This document shows positions 45,801-60,800 of a stretch of DNA of 64,000 nucleotides, one piece after another; the stretch's first letter is position 1; every line of letters starts with the position of its first letter. The stretch lies in contig CM032230.1 of the NCBI GenBank assembly GCA_019009955.1, forward strand, positions 23,802,001-23,866,000, written 5' to 3'. The position numbers and the translations under genes were made by a program. The stretch is from Riptortus pedestris. Its lineage: Eukaryota > Arthropoda > Insecta > Hemiptera > Alydidae. The notes below the pieces were generated by a model that saw only the letters and a program-made list of their open reading frames with translations, did no database searches and was not told where the DNA came from.

Positions 45801-48800
45801 AATTTATATATCAGTTTCCCTTTTTGCATTCTGATGATGAATCTTTTTAGGACAAAATCACTAAGTTTATTCAGTTAGAAAAATGATTGAATAAGTTATA
45901 TCATGAAATTGTAGCCTAGTAGTTAGTGTTGGTTAATAAATAAAGCAAGGTTCGAGAGATAAAATAAGATTTAATACTCAAACATAATCTCAGTGCACCC
46001 TCAACTCATGACTCAGTCTAACTCTCAAAGTACAATATAGCGGGAACATACACGTTGCCTACGCCTTATATATTATTTAGTAAATTAGAATTACAATATT
46101 AATAGTTAGAGTACAGACATGAGTAGCCATAAGTCCCAGCTTTGTCCCCACAGTGGATTGAAAAATTTTTGTAGAACATAAAAAGTAAGTAATATTTACT
46201 ATAATATGCTCTATTTGTTATATAAAAAATGAGGAGTTAAGTTTTAGTAGAAATAACATACTTAAAGCCAATCAAATTAGGTAATTAATTAATTGTCTCC
46301 TCTACAAATTACTGATGTGGATTTTACTCACTGAGGGTTGGCTTACCAACAATATGTGTGAACAAGTCACCATATGAATCCTTAGTTTAATGGCTGGCCC
46401 TGATAGCCAGGAAACCCGAAGAATGCAAGCAATTTTTCTTAATAAGTTACACATAATATCTCCATTTATCGGGTCAAAAATATAGAGTATTATTTATAGA
46501 TCTTTATACAATAAACAAAAATTGTTCTATTCTCTATTCAACTTTTCTGTAAAAAAGGAATGGAGAAATTTGTAATTTTTTATTTCCACCCCTTCTAAAC
46601 CCTTAACCCCCCCCCCTTCCCCCACTAAGTCAATTTTAATCAGAAAAGGGAGGTGCACAACTAGATGTTACAACAGACCTAAATAAGAAATTTCAATATT
46701 ATAAAACCCAGGATTCAAGGAAGAGCAAAGCAGACAATTTTGTGAAATCTGAAAACCAAATCTTTTTCGCAATTACAATACTTCCTTTACTTTGTACAAG
46801 GAAGTAAAAATAGTATTTTTAGAAATCTATAACTTAAAAAAAAACACTAGATTCTCTTATACTAGTAAAATATATTTAATTTCTAAAAAATTAAACAACT
46901 GAAAAATGCATTAACATCATTTTATTTTCCAAAAAAATGCACTTCCAATGTTACAGCTTTTAGTCTACTAAATTTGAAAAAATATTTTGACAAATCATGA
47001 TTTAAACAGTGCAATAACACTTATTTTCAGATACATATTGAGATACTGATATCAACTTTTTCTCGGTTCATAAATTATTACACACCAAACGGATGCACAC
47101 AGATTTATATACCACCAAAGTTTATTTATTGATAATACCACTGCTCTGGTGGATGGTTTCCTTTTCTTTTCACCATTCCATCAGGATTCCAACTTCTTCA
47201 GTGTACTTCCAGACAGTGATAATTCACTAAAAAGTTAAGATATGTCCTAAATTTCAATCTATTTATTTTTAATGTGGATTTATTTTTACATGTGCCCACA
47301 ACATTTAAGAACAAAATTCTATCAATGACTTAAATGTAATAAAAATAGAGTGCCAGTGCCATTGAAGACAAATTTTTGCTGTAGCAGTATTGCTCTTCGA
47401 ATGGGAAAATAGAAAGCTGCATATGGGATAGATGATACATTCATTCACAGGAAGACCAATAAATTAATTTAAGTGTGCGCATGTTAAGCTTGAATTTTCC
47501 GTTGTAAATGCCTAAAATAAGTTTGTTAAAACTCAGAGTAATTCAAAGTAATGAAAATAAAATAGGTGACAGAGCAGTAAACTAAAGTGTGAAAGTACCC
47601 CATGGTTTGCCAGAAATATAGAATGCAGTTCCAAGAATAGATAAGAGACAAATATTTTATCTCAGAAGAAATATCTGATTATATCTAATTAATATTATTT
47701 GCATAAAAAACTTGTGATGTAATTGAAATGGAGGATCGTCATGTTAAAATAGATATTGTGATATGTGAGTGATGGAGGCTCAATTAGCTAGACTCATTAG
47801 AAAAGTACACAGTAATGAGAACCAACAAAATTAAAATTTTTATAAAATCCCCATAAAAAATATTTAAAATCAACTTCCTGACTAAAACCAATTTTAGTAA
47901 ATTCTAATGACATTAAAATAAGAAGTATTACTTTGAATATTTTCTCATTGTTAATCATAAAACTGAAATACTATAAAAAAAATTGGCAGAGTTTAATTAG
48001 TTACTATACTAGCTTAGAAAAAAAAAATAAAGATAAAAAAAAGTGACCCTTAGAAAACAAAACATACAATTTTTTAGAATTAAGGGTTAATTTTCTTCAT
48101 TTACCTATAAGCAGGATGACAAGTGTCTGAATCATACAGGTGTGAAAGAGAGTCAAGTGAAATGCCTGCATCACTGTCTTGCAGCCTACTTGATGCTCGA
48201 CTTGATAATGACGTGTTGTCACCATCATCAGGGCAGCCAGCTTCAAATACAGAATTCACATCGCTGAGTGCTCCTTCAGCATCTGTCAAGCCATGCTCGT
48301 GTAGAACAGAGATATTTTCTAAAGCAGGGTCATCAGTTGTGTATCCTGTACTCTCTCGGTCAGCGAGAAGTGGCTCTGAAGCAGCTTCTTCTTCACTCCA
48401 CTCAGATTCGTACCTTCTTCCTTCTTCTTCTTCCTGTTAACGATAACCAGGGCAATTTTGGAACATTTTTTAAATGTAAACAACTAGAATAAATTTGTTC
48501 ATACTAAAAGTTAAGTTAAAACTTGTGCAGTGAATAAGATTATGAGAACTCAACAGTAGGGTTTAGAAAGGTATCCTGCACAAAAAGTATCCCACCTATA
48601 ATACAAGACTTACCTTCCCCCATTTTTTTTCCTTTAGGAAACTGCAAAATAGTTTTAGGGGCAACGAATAGATTTAGGACAATGGACTTAATGCTGCAGA
48701 TGAAGACAAATTGTATAGTGATTTTAATCTTCACATAAAGATAAGAATGTATGACTCCAAATAAAATCTTTAGCCCTACAGCACCTAAATATATAGTATT

Positions 48801-51800
48801 TTAAAATCAATACTTTATAGTTGATCTTTAAACTCTAAATAGAATTTATTTTTTTTGTTATGAAATTAAGAAAATTCTCTATTAAATTCAATGACATATT
48901 CATAATAGTGAGTATGCCCAATCTTTGCATACTCAGTAGAAAATATTTCTTTGAAATGTCAATATATTTAAAAGAATCTATTTTTACATCAATAAAATTC
49001 AATCATCATACTTTACTAATAGACACAATTCGTTTTCCCTCTTACTCCTACATTTCTTTAATGGATAAATAAGTCTATTTCAGATTTATCTGTCAAAACA
49101 ATGTAATTTAAAAATCCTAGAGGCTGAGAAAAGTTTTCTGGAATATTCTATTCACACACTAAAATTTTATTGATGAACTACATATATTCTTCATAACTAT
49201 TTTCCTTCAAAAAATGTTTTATTGCATTGTTATAATAGATTTCATCACATTTCCAAATTAGCATATGAAATTTTGGAATTATCTTGTATTTATACATGTT
49301 TTAAATAAACTGACAATTAGCATCTTTTTACGAGGCCAGTGAGACTATAAAGAGAAGCCAACAAGTTCACTGCTTTCCATGTGGTCTACAGTAAAAAATC
49401 TAACATTAAATTCAAAGAAACAGACAAATCTAGTACCTCAGCTTTGATTTGTGCTGCAATTCTTTGCTCCTCTTCTTCAAACCTTTCCCCTTCCCTTCTT
49501 TCTTCTTCAGTGGCACCTGGCTTTTCAACCTCCATCTCTTCGTCACTGTGAAATAATATCATTAGTCAAACCTTCGTAAAATAGCTTCCTTGTAATACAA
49601 TTAAATCATTAGAGTGTTCATTACTTAGCACATTATCCATAATAATTACAAATAATAGTTAAAGATAAATGCATTTTTATTCTTAAATCGTGTTCCAAAC
49701 TTACAACAAACTGGCTTTTATTTTTCATCAACAATCTTCATAAATAAGCTGTTTAAGCAAGTAAAGATTCAAACTACGGGGAGTATCAACAACCTCCCCA
49801 GTCAGGAAGGGACAGTCGCAACGATCGTAAGAGGGAACGGAGCACTTCAAAAATGGATAGCCACTGAAGAGGTGCTATGTAAGCCATGAAACATGTAGGG
49901 TAGTATGAATAAAGTTTGCACCGAAAAAAAATGTTTTTTATTGGTGACTTTTGCCATGAAACTATGAAGAACATATAAAAATATTGGGTTCAGAATAACA
50001 ACTCTGTGACTATTTTGATTATATATACCTTTCAATAAAATTAAATTTAGGATGCATGAATAAAATAAAATTGTAACAAAACAATATAATTACATTTTTA
50101 TGTATTTCAAAGAAATTAAGTTTTTTTTTTGAAGTACTATACACTTAACTCTCTTTTCAGTTTACAACTGCAATAGGTTTATAAATTTAAATCAAATATT
50201 TTCTAATTATTAAGAAAATAATTTTGTTTACTAAGTTATATAGTTCAAATATTTACAGTAATTACCTAGCTTACAAAGAGCAAATAGCATGTCGACTAAA
50301 ACTAGGTTTTTTTGATGGTTTTATAAGTTTCCAGTTCCAGTTCAGCCAAACATTTGCAAAATATTTTTATTGACTAAAATATTTTTATTACAGTTACTGA
50401 ATAATAAAAACTAACGTATATATACAACAATTGTAGGCCAGTAAAAACCTTATTATTATCTCTGATAATTAATTTTCAGGGATATTTTCAATCTTTTACT
50501 TCAATGATAATATATATAAAGATTAATGAATTAACACTGATGCTTAATTATGTAGCTATGTTAATTTTTCTGCTTAAAACACGGTAACATATACTAAAAC
50601 TATTCAAAATTATAGTAATTCAACCTAAAACTTAAGAAGCAAAAGTAAGATGTTACTGCGACACACAAAATGCCCTAACAATGCAGAAAATTTGATCAAT
50701 CAAAGACACTGAAAATATTAATTTTGCTTTATTTCCTACAGACATTTATCACAAAAGTGACAAATAATAAAAACTTAAGATCAATAAGGATTATTCCTTA
50801 AAAAGAATGATTAAAGAAGATTTCAGGAAAATAAGTTAAACCTTTCCTTCTATTTGATTAATTTGTGTTTATGAACTAAATTCCTGTCCAATTTTTAGAA
50901 GAGGAAATAATACTTTCAGTGCCAGGAACTGAAATCATAAAGAGGTGGATGTATATTTTGTATTTTGTTTGTTAATAAATATGGGTAGTGTGAGGATGTA
51001 TTGTAGTCCTCAAGCAGACAAATATTGTACCTCAACACCATTACTGTTACCCATACTGTCCTGATAGTATGGGTACGCTCTTTATTTGTTTAGGCAAAGT
51101 TAAATGCAGGAGAAGTAATAGATGCTTTGGAAAAAGAAAAACCTAACTAATACCAAAAGATACTTCAAAAAATGTGTCTCAAATCAGGAAAAATATAAGA
51201 CTTATCATGCAAAATAAAATTATAAATCAAACTAATTCATGTAATTCAATAATAATAAAATTTGTCACTTCAAAAAACTTTATAAAAAAAAATGTTATTC
51301 TTAATTACATTGATAATTCACAAAACATGCACAACTACATTACAATCGATACACACAATGTATAATGCATATTTATTTTTTACTACGATAAAAAATATTC
51401 TAAAAATTGAAATTAATTTTTAATATTTTACAAATCCATCGATTGGAAAAAGTCCCAGCTATGTAAGAGAATGTGTGCAAATAAAGCAGACCCCCCCCCC
51501 TTGCAAAAATTCCATATTATAAACTATTCTCTACTTCTCCAATAGTTGAGAACCATATGTAAACAAGACAAAATTCAACCTGTACCTGAATTTATCGAAA
51601 GTTGTTGAAAAATCAGTAAGAATATTTATTTTGATATAAAAAAAACTTTCACTCCAGTCCTGCTATGCCATGCAGCTGACATTATCCCACATTCTCTATT
51701 CTATATTTTTCCTATAAAAGAGTATGCAAACAGGGATGAAATTTCCTTTAGAGCCATCTATTAATGTATGTGTTGTATTGTGAGTAGTGTTTGCTATGAT

Positions 51801-54800
51801 GTATTTAAAAGTTATGTAATACAAATTATTGGGAAAACAATTAATTCCTTTTATATTTGGTTAAAATGAAGTTAATTTTTTGATATTTTTATTCTACAAG
51901 GAGGCAAATATAGTTAAATGCTAAAATATATTTGTCTTTCCATAACCTTGGAGCCATATAAAATGTTTAAATACAAATAAAGAGTGGTTGATTTTTGTAA
52001 CATTTTTTACTGTTGCTATTAAAGTAGCGGTTATTTTTTTTTTTTAAACTTATTAAACAGGCCAGACCTCTGTAAAGTAATTTTCAATTCTGCAATAGCA
52101 ATAAGTCATTTAAAGGGTGCATGAAGCTGAAGTCAATATGTACAGTTGTGATTTTAGTCAGTCTTTTCTAATCCTAAAATGGTTTGGAATAATTTTCAAA
52201 TTTGGAGTGTTCCAATTATTGTCACAATATATTACAGAATTATAAATGAACAGTAATCAAAAAGTCTAGCAAGCAGGGATTGAGAAAGTGAGCAAATTTC
52301 CCACATTCTAGAATGAAACACAAATTATATCTCATCATACTATATTCTCCATTTATCCCTTTGTTAAAAACCTACAGTATAAACGACCATGCTATTTTTA
52401 ACAATGAATATCCTCAAATAATTGAAGAGATATATTTTCCATTTTCTTGTACTCTTACAAGTCCACCTCTGGAAACGACTTTGTATTCCTACACCAAATT
52501 ATAAACTTTATGGTCAGAAAAAAAAACACTAAACTTTTGAGTATAAAACAATTATAAAAAACCTATGCATGCACAAGCAGAACTACAATTTAGAAAATAT
52601 AACTATATGAAATCCAAACAAAGGTGTTGAAAAATATACCAAACCTTCCCCGGCTGAAGTTCTCAAATAACAGAATTGCACTAATACAGAAAATATACCA
52701 CAATAATTGAATATTATTTCAAAAATAATATGGTAAAGATAAGTGATTGTTGGGTTATATCCGTGCAGATGAAACAACTATGGTGAGACTTGGTATACAT
52801 GAGATTATGAAATAGACTTCTAAATTCAACTTAAATAGGAATATTGTGGGGCTTAACCATAATTGCCAATACAAAATAGTTAATTATCAGAGAATGTAGA
52901 AGTTTTATAAATACTTTTGTCTTAATTATAATTAAAGATAGGAGCAAATTGATTTTATCTTGGTCATCATTTTCCTATATTTAAGCTCTAATTACAATAC
53001 AGCCTTGTCAATCCAAGCCATAGTTACTTTTCAATACATTTATGTAATACTACATAATACAACATTAAGAGCAGGCCAATATATACAGAAAACCTAGTTT
53101 TCCCCGTCTATATGTTGATCTGGATAATCCCAATCAGATTTATAGATTTTTTTTTTGTTTAATGTTTATATAGATAATAAATTTAATCTATAAGGACACT
53201 AAACATTTGCTTTTTATTTTGATTGAATTTACAATTCTGCATGGATTCTACAAAAAGTGATCTAGAGTGTGCTTCATTTAATCGCTTTACATGTTTGAAA
53301 CAGAAGACAGTAGACTAGTTCCTTGTTAAAAAATGATGTGAATACTTCTTTTTATATACTTTGGAGTTTTGTAAACAATTTATGAAATTTAGTAACAAAA
53401 CATAGTTTTATTGTAATTAAAGATCTCTATTCTTTGGGTACTGTACGAGTATTTACAAAAAAAATAGGTAATGCATTTTAATGCAAGTGACTGCTCAATT
53501 ACTTTAAGCTGCATTCCATAGTAGAGGGTGACTGTATAATTCAGTTTACAAATTACCTTATGCTAAGAATATTCCAGAACTTATGACCTTTGACCACTAT
53601 ATATAGAGGCAGATAGTCAAATTTAGTCATAATTATTTTAGTCAGTGATGTTATCCTTGTGTCCAAAGTGGGTCAGCCATCGTAATTATTTGTCATCAAT
53701 GTAAGAAACAAGCTTCTTATCATTATATATCATTATTATTTATTGCTGAAAAGGTTATTACATTTTTTGCAAGCAAATTATTGAAGATTTGGAGGCCAAG
53801 GCTTACGAGGCTGGTCCAATACATCAGAAAGAAGATTTTTTAAGATGCATTAAATGTCTTTTCAGTGACAAACCCAGATTAGACCTTTACCAGATTAGTC
53901 CCTGTCACAGTAAAGAATAAATATGCTATTCACCTGATTCTATTATGAATTGTGAACTCTAGTTAAGGACATATATACTCAAGAATGGTTTTGCAATAAG
54001 ATAAAAATCTGCTCACCAAAACCAGGGTGTGAAGGCCTTAGATCACCAAGGTGTTGTTGTTGAATCTAAGATTTAAACTGACTGCAATAGACCAAGTAGG
54101 CAGAAATGACACAGGTATCAGAAATTGAGTAAATCTGACCACCAAATTTATATCCTATCCACTCTGAATGTGATCAGGAAAGCTGTTAGGCAACTGACTA
54201 TAACATGAATGTGTTTTTTTTTTCTTTTCTTTTTCTGTATTGAGTACCTTCTCAGTAAACATCACTATTTCCCTAAAGTGATACCAATTTACTTACTTTA
54301 GTGTTACGTGTGAAAGGGCTGGGCAACAAATGAAAGTAGCTTATTCGTTCATACTACCTAAGGCTCTTAACTTTTTGCCCCCAATGTTTCATTAGGAGAT
54401 AAAAGAGTATTTACAGAAGATCCATTCTACAAATGAGATGTAAAAAGACTAAGTTCAGTGGAGTTACTCCAAAATTAGATATTAGGTTAAATAACCTCAC
54501 CAAATAAAGAAGTAACGCCTTGTTAATTAAAGTTAGATAGGGGGGGGGAGGGGGAAAAAGGTTTTCTAGATACAGCAAAGTGAGCTGCCAACTGGATTTT
54601 GGACTCAAAGTGAAAAAATAAAAATTGAAGAACAGAGCACAGGTTAATGAATAACCATAATCATTTAGGCCATGATAAAATTTAATTGAGAATTTATAAT
54701 AATAGTTTTTTATTGAGTATAATCAATTAAAACATTGTTTTTATTTAGTTAATAAGGTTTTGCATAGATTTAAGTGGAAGTATGACAACAAAATTAACAT

Positions 54801-57800
54801 TCTGTTTGTGATATAGCATAATAATCCAGGCTCTGATTTAGATGAATACCTGTTTTAAATCAAGACTGTTACTATTATAGTTCCCAAATGTAGAATAACA
54901 TCCAAAAACAAAGATAATAAAAGTTCTTAATAGGAAATTTTAAATTTCTCTGCAAAGAATTTCATTGAGGCTTGATTTTTTTTGTCCAATTAAAATGATT
55001 GTAAGGAATCATGTATATTACTAAAAATAGAGTATGAAAAATACACACATAACCTGTGAAGGCTTGGATTATCGAGGTTATACTGTATTTATTGTAACAT
55101 TCAAAATAATAAAGTTAAAATCTAGCTTTATTTCATAATTCATGGTCTGTGAAGGGTGAAGAGACTTACGTTATGCCGAGGAGGGCTTGTTGGTTGTGTG
55201 CAAGGCTGATGATGCGAGCAACTGAACCAACATAACGAGGGTCCCCTACATACCTTCCTCCAGTTCGACCGTCCTCACCAAGTAGCCTTCTGATTTTTCG
55301 TTCAAATTCTTCTTCCTGGCTTAATTTCAGCTCGGTCTGACTCGAACTATCCTTTTTTCCAGAACTATCACTCTTCTCAAGGGAGCCCTTGCCAGTTCTA
55401 TGACCTGGAAGGGCTTTGTCTGACCCTGTTTTACGAGAGCTAGAGCTACTTCCTGTTTTGAATACACGTGGTGACTCACGTACTTTGGAACTTCTACCAC
55501 TACCCCTGAAAAGAATGTTAAAAAAATTATGACTAATACAAATTATTCAAACATTTTTGCTCTCTGGAAATTAAAATGAAACAAAATCAAAAATTAAAAT
55601 ACATGTAGTGATTCTGAAAAGAACGAAAGAAATAATACATTAATAACTAAAATTAAATAAATAAACTGATTGTTAATAATAAAAAAAAATCTACATAAGT
55701 TTTGAAAATAAATAAAAATGACAATATTCCAATGCCTTTAATCAGATGAATTAGGAATTGATAAATATTCAAAGGATCTTGTTAAAGAGGCCCCATTATA
55801 AACCATTTATTTATAAATAGAAAAAATATATAGATTTCTAGAAGAATACCTATCAAACATCACAAATCCGTACTGCTTCTTTTAGACACAAAATTTAAGG
55901 GGGAGAATAGCCAAGTATTAGTACAATGAGAGCTGAAGCAGGCAAGAATGCTGAAACAGACATATTCAACAAATAAAACTAACATAAACCTCAACAACAA
56001 TTCAGTTTAGCTGAAAGAAACTGCACTGAAAAAGAAATACATTTTTTTTTAATTAAAGGGATTATTTAAAGACTTGTCATAGACAAGTGGCAATGCACAG
56101 TATCAGACTTTTCCATTTCACATCAGCTAATAACTCCAGAAACAAAAAAAGTAACAAGTTGCTACCGAAATATTAATAAATGTAACTAATATTGAGCTTG
56201 CTGCTGTTATCACAGTTATAACTCCTTCCATTTCAGTCCGTCTCCAATGGAAATCAACAAATCCTTGTTCGAGAGATGCAAATAAAATAGGAAAAACACA
56301 ATAGTGAATTTGTAGGGACACATGAACCTGTTTTCTTGTTTCTGTTCTGGATAGAAGACCAGCTACTTTTATTCTAAACACGAAAAATATGTTAGGCTTG
56401 ATTGGATGAAACCAGATAGATGGAAAGTGCAGTGTAACCTAAATTGAAATTGTCATCATTGAGATCTAAAGATTAAAGTAAAGGTACCTGGTAGTCTGCA
56501 TTTTGGAAGTTACTTTATATACTTCATTCCGAAATGCATGATAGTATTGAAGTGTACTTTGTTTGATAGCATTTAGTATACTGTGGAAATATACAATAGT
56601 AGTATGATGAATGTTTGATGGATAGTTTTGAATACCAGTGATATAACAAATATTAACAATAAACATATTCATTGTGTAATCAAGTGATTACTTAAACTTT
56701 TAACCCCTGAAGGCCCACCAGAAAGACAAGAACCATGTAGGGCAAAATAAAAGATTAAGAACTTGAAAGCAAAGCACTTGAATAATTTAAATCATCAAAG
56801 CCAAAACAAACACAGAATATTCATTGTGTAATAAACATTGTTGCTTCAATATTTTGATATATTCTTTGTAGAGTTCAATCTGCATTAGCCATAGCATAAC
56901 TAACAAGAGAGATTTCCTATGGTTTCATAAAATAAGTAGTAGAAGTCCACGGTAATGGGTTCAGGTAAACTATTCCAAGACATATTTATAACAGTAAATA
57001 ATAGTGCCCTATTTACTGGTGAAACAACTGTCTGACATGAAACAGAAAAAGACCAGCCAGCGGCATTTATATTATAACTTAGATAATGCTAAATTGAATA
57101 CTAGGAGTAATACACTAAATTTTCATTAACTATGTGGTTAATCATTCATTGTCAGTCCTCTACCAGCCCCCCCCCCATAGCTATTAAAAAAAATAACTTA
57201 ACTGAATAAAGAAGTAGTTTTGGAGTGTTATGTTGAGCACAATCCTTCTATCAAAATCTGGAAGTAGTAAATTTGCATCCTTTATGGGCTCTTGACCAAA
57301 AGTTTTATTGTTTCTAATATCAACAACATTTCAAGAATAGGGATCCTACTAATATTTATATGAAATTTTTATTTTTGAGTATACCAAATTTAGATCTGTA
57401 GAGTAGCAATGAGCTGCAGAGTTTAGCTTCATACATCTTAAAATTAATATTTCAAACTATTTTAAGATGTACCAATGGCTTAGATCATAAATTCATCGAG
57501 GAAGAAAATTTGTTTTTCATGGAAAATAAATACATATTTTTGAAGGGCTCTAAAGAGTCTATTTACCATTATAAACAATAGGATGACAGAATGAAAATAC
57601 TAGTCCCTCTCCTCCAAAATTCACACAAAAAGAGAAGGTTTTTTTAGCCAATCATTTAGTTGATACTGTCAAGAGAAAAGTTAATGACAAAGAAATAAAT
57701 GCTACAACTACCAAGAAGCAAGAAATTTAATTTTTACAAATAATCAGAAAGTGATTTATATTCAGAAAGTTATTTTACGGTTTGAACTTCAGCTAGGGTT

Positions 57801-60800
57801 TCAAATGGTTGTACTAACAGAATCCTAAAATGCAAGATAAGGCCAAGCACTGGATAGCAAATAGATGTTATTGAAGAGCAAAAATATAAAAGACAAATGA
57901 GACGCAATGAGAGACCTGGAGTTATTATTGCCATTCTTGGCTGGAGAGAAAGACCGAGAAGATGGTATGCTCTCCTGGTTGTTGTTAGTCAGGAAACACG
58001 GAGGTATGTAGTCATGAGAGGCTCTAGGAGATCCCTCGGGTGAAGAACAGGGGTTAACCTGAAATTAAAACAAAAAAAATCGGTTACCTAAAATAAACAT
58101 TTCAACAAAGGTTAATGTAATAATGACTTTGAGGTTAATGTGACTTTATGACTTTGAATGGAATAAAGAAATGAAGTACATTTAAAAATGGATATGTACC
58201 AATTTGTATTATTAACAAATTATAAGACATTTTTGTGCCAATTTAGCTATTTTATAGTTAAAACGTGAACTTTTAAAATAATAAATAAGTTTGTGTTGTT
58301 GTTTGTTGAATCAATAGATATGATATGAAATTTTATTTAATAATGCAAGAAAACATATAATTATATTTTCGATTATGTATTATTACTGTTTTATAAATTG
58401 TAGTTATGTGTATATATTATATTAAGGAATGGAGCTACCTGAATATCTGATGGGAAAAGGTATTGCCTTGTATCTGCATGGTGATGAAGTGGTGGAGAGG
58501 GTGAAGGTGAAGCATCAGTAGTCTTGCTATAGCTCTCATCAGATGACGATAGAGATGGTGACCCTCCTGGCGGCTCCCAAGCACCCCTTCCAGTCGGTGG
58601 TCTTGGAAGAGGTTTTAATGGAGGCCGAGGCCATGGTGGGGTGTATCTATACAAAAACAAAAATACAACTGACTAAGTATAAAGCCATTTGTAATGAATT
58701 TTAATAATTAATTTTGTTTTATAATATTCATTAACTAAATAACATAAGTAAACTGTTTAAGCAAAGAGAGAAGCTGCATTGACCAAAAAAACAAGACATA
58801 ATGCCATTCGTAAGCTCTAAAAAAGTGGATATTGGTTCATGAGCCAAGTATAATGCTGTAAGAAAATAGGTGTGTTACTACTAAATTCGTAATATCCCAA
58901 GCCGTATAACCTTAGTGTGTATTTACAGGAATTTAACTTATGTATATTTGAACTGTAAATAAAAAATTGGGAATGGGGGGGGGGAGGGAGCATTATGTAA
59001 AAACTCTACATCACTGGGCTTTATGGTTGAACTTCCATCTCTTCCATTCAGCATTATGTGGCGGTTGAGTAAAATTCTTGAATAAAGAATGAATGATCTT
59101 TGCTCTGTAATGCTGCCGAAATACAGCTGGAGAACTATTCAAAACCACCATTAACGTATGGCAAGCCATTTATGGAATGCTGTGGTAAAGATTTTGTCCA
59201 TTCACTATACACATTATGTAACCATACTCAAGTGAAAAATAAAATTAAGATAACTTATATATTTCTATCTAGGCTAAATATTAAATTTTTTTTAAAAAAA
59301 TGGAATAAATTGAAAGGTATGGGTAAAACATGAAGTAAAGATTAGTTATAGGAATTAAAGATAATTTTAGTGCTATTTCTAGCATGACATATATTTTTTT
59401 AATGACAGTTTTGCCAAAAAAAATTGAAATTTGAATTGTAGTAGTTAGAATAGAAAAAGCCATGTAAATATGTTCTAGTAATACATTCTCTTGCCTTCTA
59501 GTTATAAAATTTTACCTTCATATCTTGTCTATGATATGGCGTATGTTGTTTGTTAGGGATATGGAACTTAAAAAGCTTGAGGAAAATACTGCCAGGAATA
59601 AAAGAATATCTAATACTATATAAAAAACAAAAGAAACTTGCAAGTTTCAAAAGCTTTACAAAATCTAAAAGCAAAATATCCATAAATATTGAAACAAAAT
59701 GCACCTAGAATTATCACTAGTCAACAAAATTTAATAGTATTCAAATTTAATTTTAACAAACATCAATTTATTCATCCATGAATTACAAATTGAGAAATCA
59801 TAAAAAAAATAAAATAAAAATTGTTGATAATGTAATATTCCTTAGTAATTCATTAAAATGTTTTCTATATTCTCCTAATTCACAGTATATTCCTCCCCAA
59901 AGAAAATTTCATAATTCAGCATTGCTCCTACTATGCTCATGCTTTAAACCATATATAATGTGAAATGTTGACCAGTGTAATAAACTATTCTGAGCCTAGA
60001 GGCTAATTCACTACTCGTATGTACCAAATCTTGTTACCTCGAGTTTTCACGAGTTGGAAGAGGTGGTGGCATCAACTCCAATGGAGGCAATACCCTAATT
60101 TAAACATCAATGGTGTCAAACTTATATGTTAGAATATTTGACTAATAATCTAGAAACATCCAAAAATATACATCAGGTTTAGCAGGCATAAAGATGGCAT
60201 TGAAGAAATCGGATTTTGATTAAAAAACTGTTTAAAAATAGATAAACCTAAAATGTAATTCATTTTTTTACTTCACAGTTCATTTAGTTTTTGTGGACAA
60301 AAGTGTTGTATATAAATAGGATATGTGGACAAAAGGTAATATCTAAATTAATGGACTTTTGATCTAAAATAAAAAGATAACTTAAAAAAAAAAAAAATAC
60401 AGGTCAGAATGAAAAGGGTTGTACTCCCCTAATTATTTATTAAGCGCAAAATGCATTCAGATCTCTTGCTACACCTTAATTAAACTTGCATAAAATACAT
60501 TGAAGAAAGTAGAGTGATTATTCGTTTTTATTAAGTAATTGATTTTGACAATTGAGAATCAAAATCAGAACTAATATATTAAGGCTAAACTGATTATTCT
60601 TGATAATTAAAATAAGAAGACAATTTTTTTTTTGAACTTTAGATTTTCTATTTAAATTTGCCTTACAAAATGAAGAAACCAAAATAAATTTGGTATTCTA
60701 TGGTAAAGATTTTACGTTAGCTGTAAGATTTTTTTTTAAAAAAATACCACTAATAGGGAGAAAGACTGGAGGAGAGGGGAAAATTGTTTTTTGAACATCC

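Larger units (their letters stand above)
38128..48104 (-). other. 10-kb last intron of the unidentified gene
   Basis: Phase is continuous across it (AG + G). It contains a TA microsatellite, an 87-bp-arm hairpin, a SINE head, decayed repeat X and a 33-bp SINE-tail insertion, listed separately. No further exon was supported. Confidence 0.6.

Noticed and set aside
46590..46640. CCCTTAACCCCCCCCCC, possibly another TTAA element end
   Set aside because: No partner end; it lies in a decayed repeat X copy where the C-run corresponds to the CCCCTCC segment of the repeat.
56698..56740. TTAACCCCTGAAGGCCCACC as a TTAA element end
   Set aside because: No inverted partner with TTAA was found within a few kilobases.
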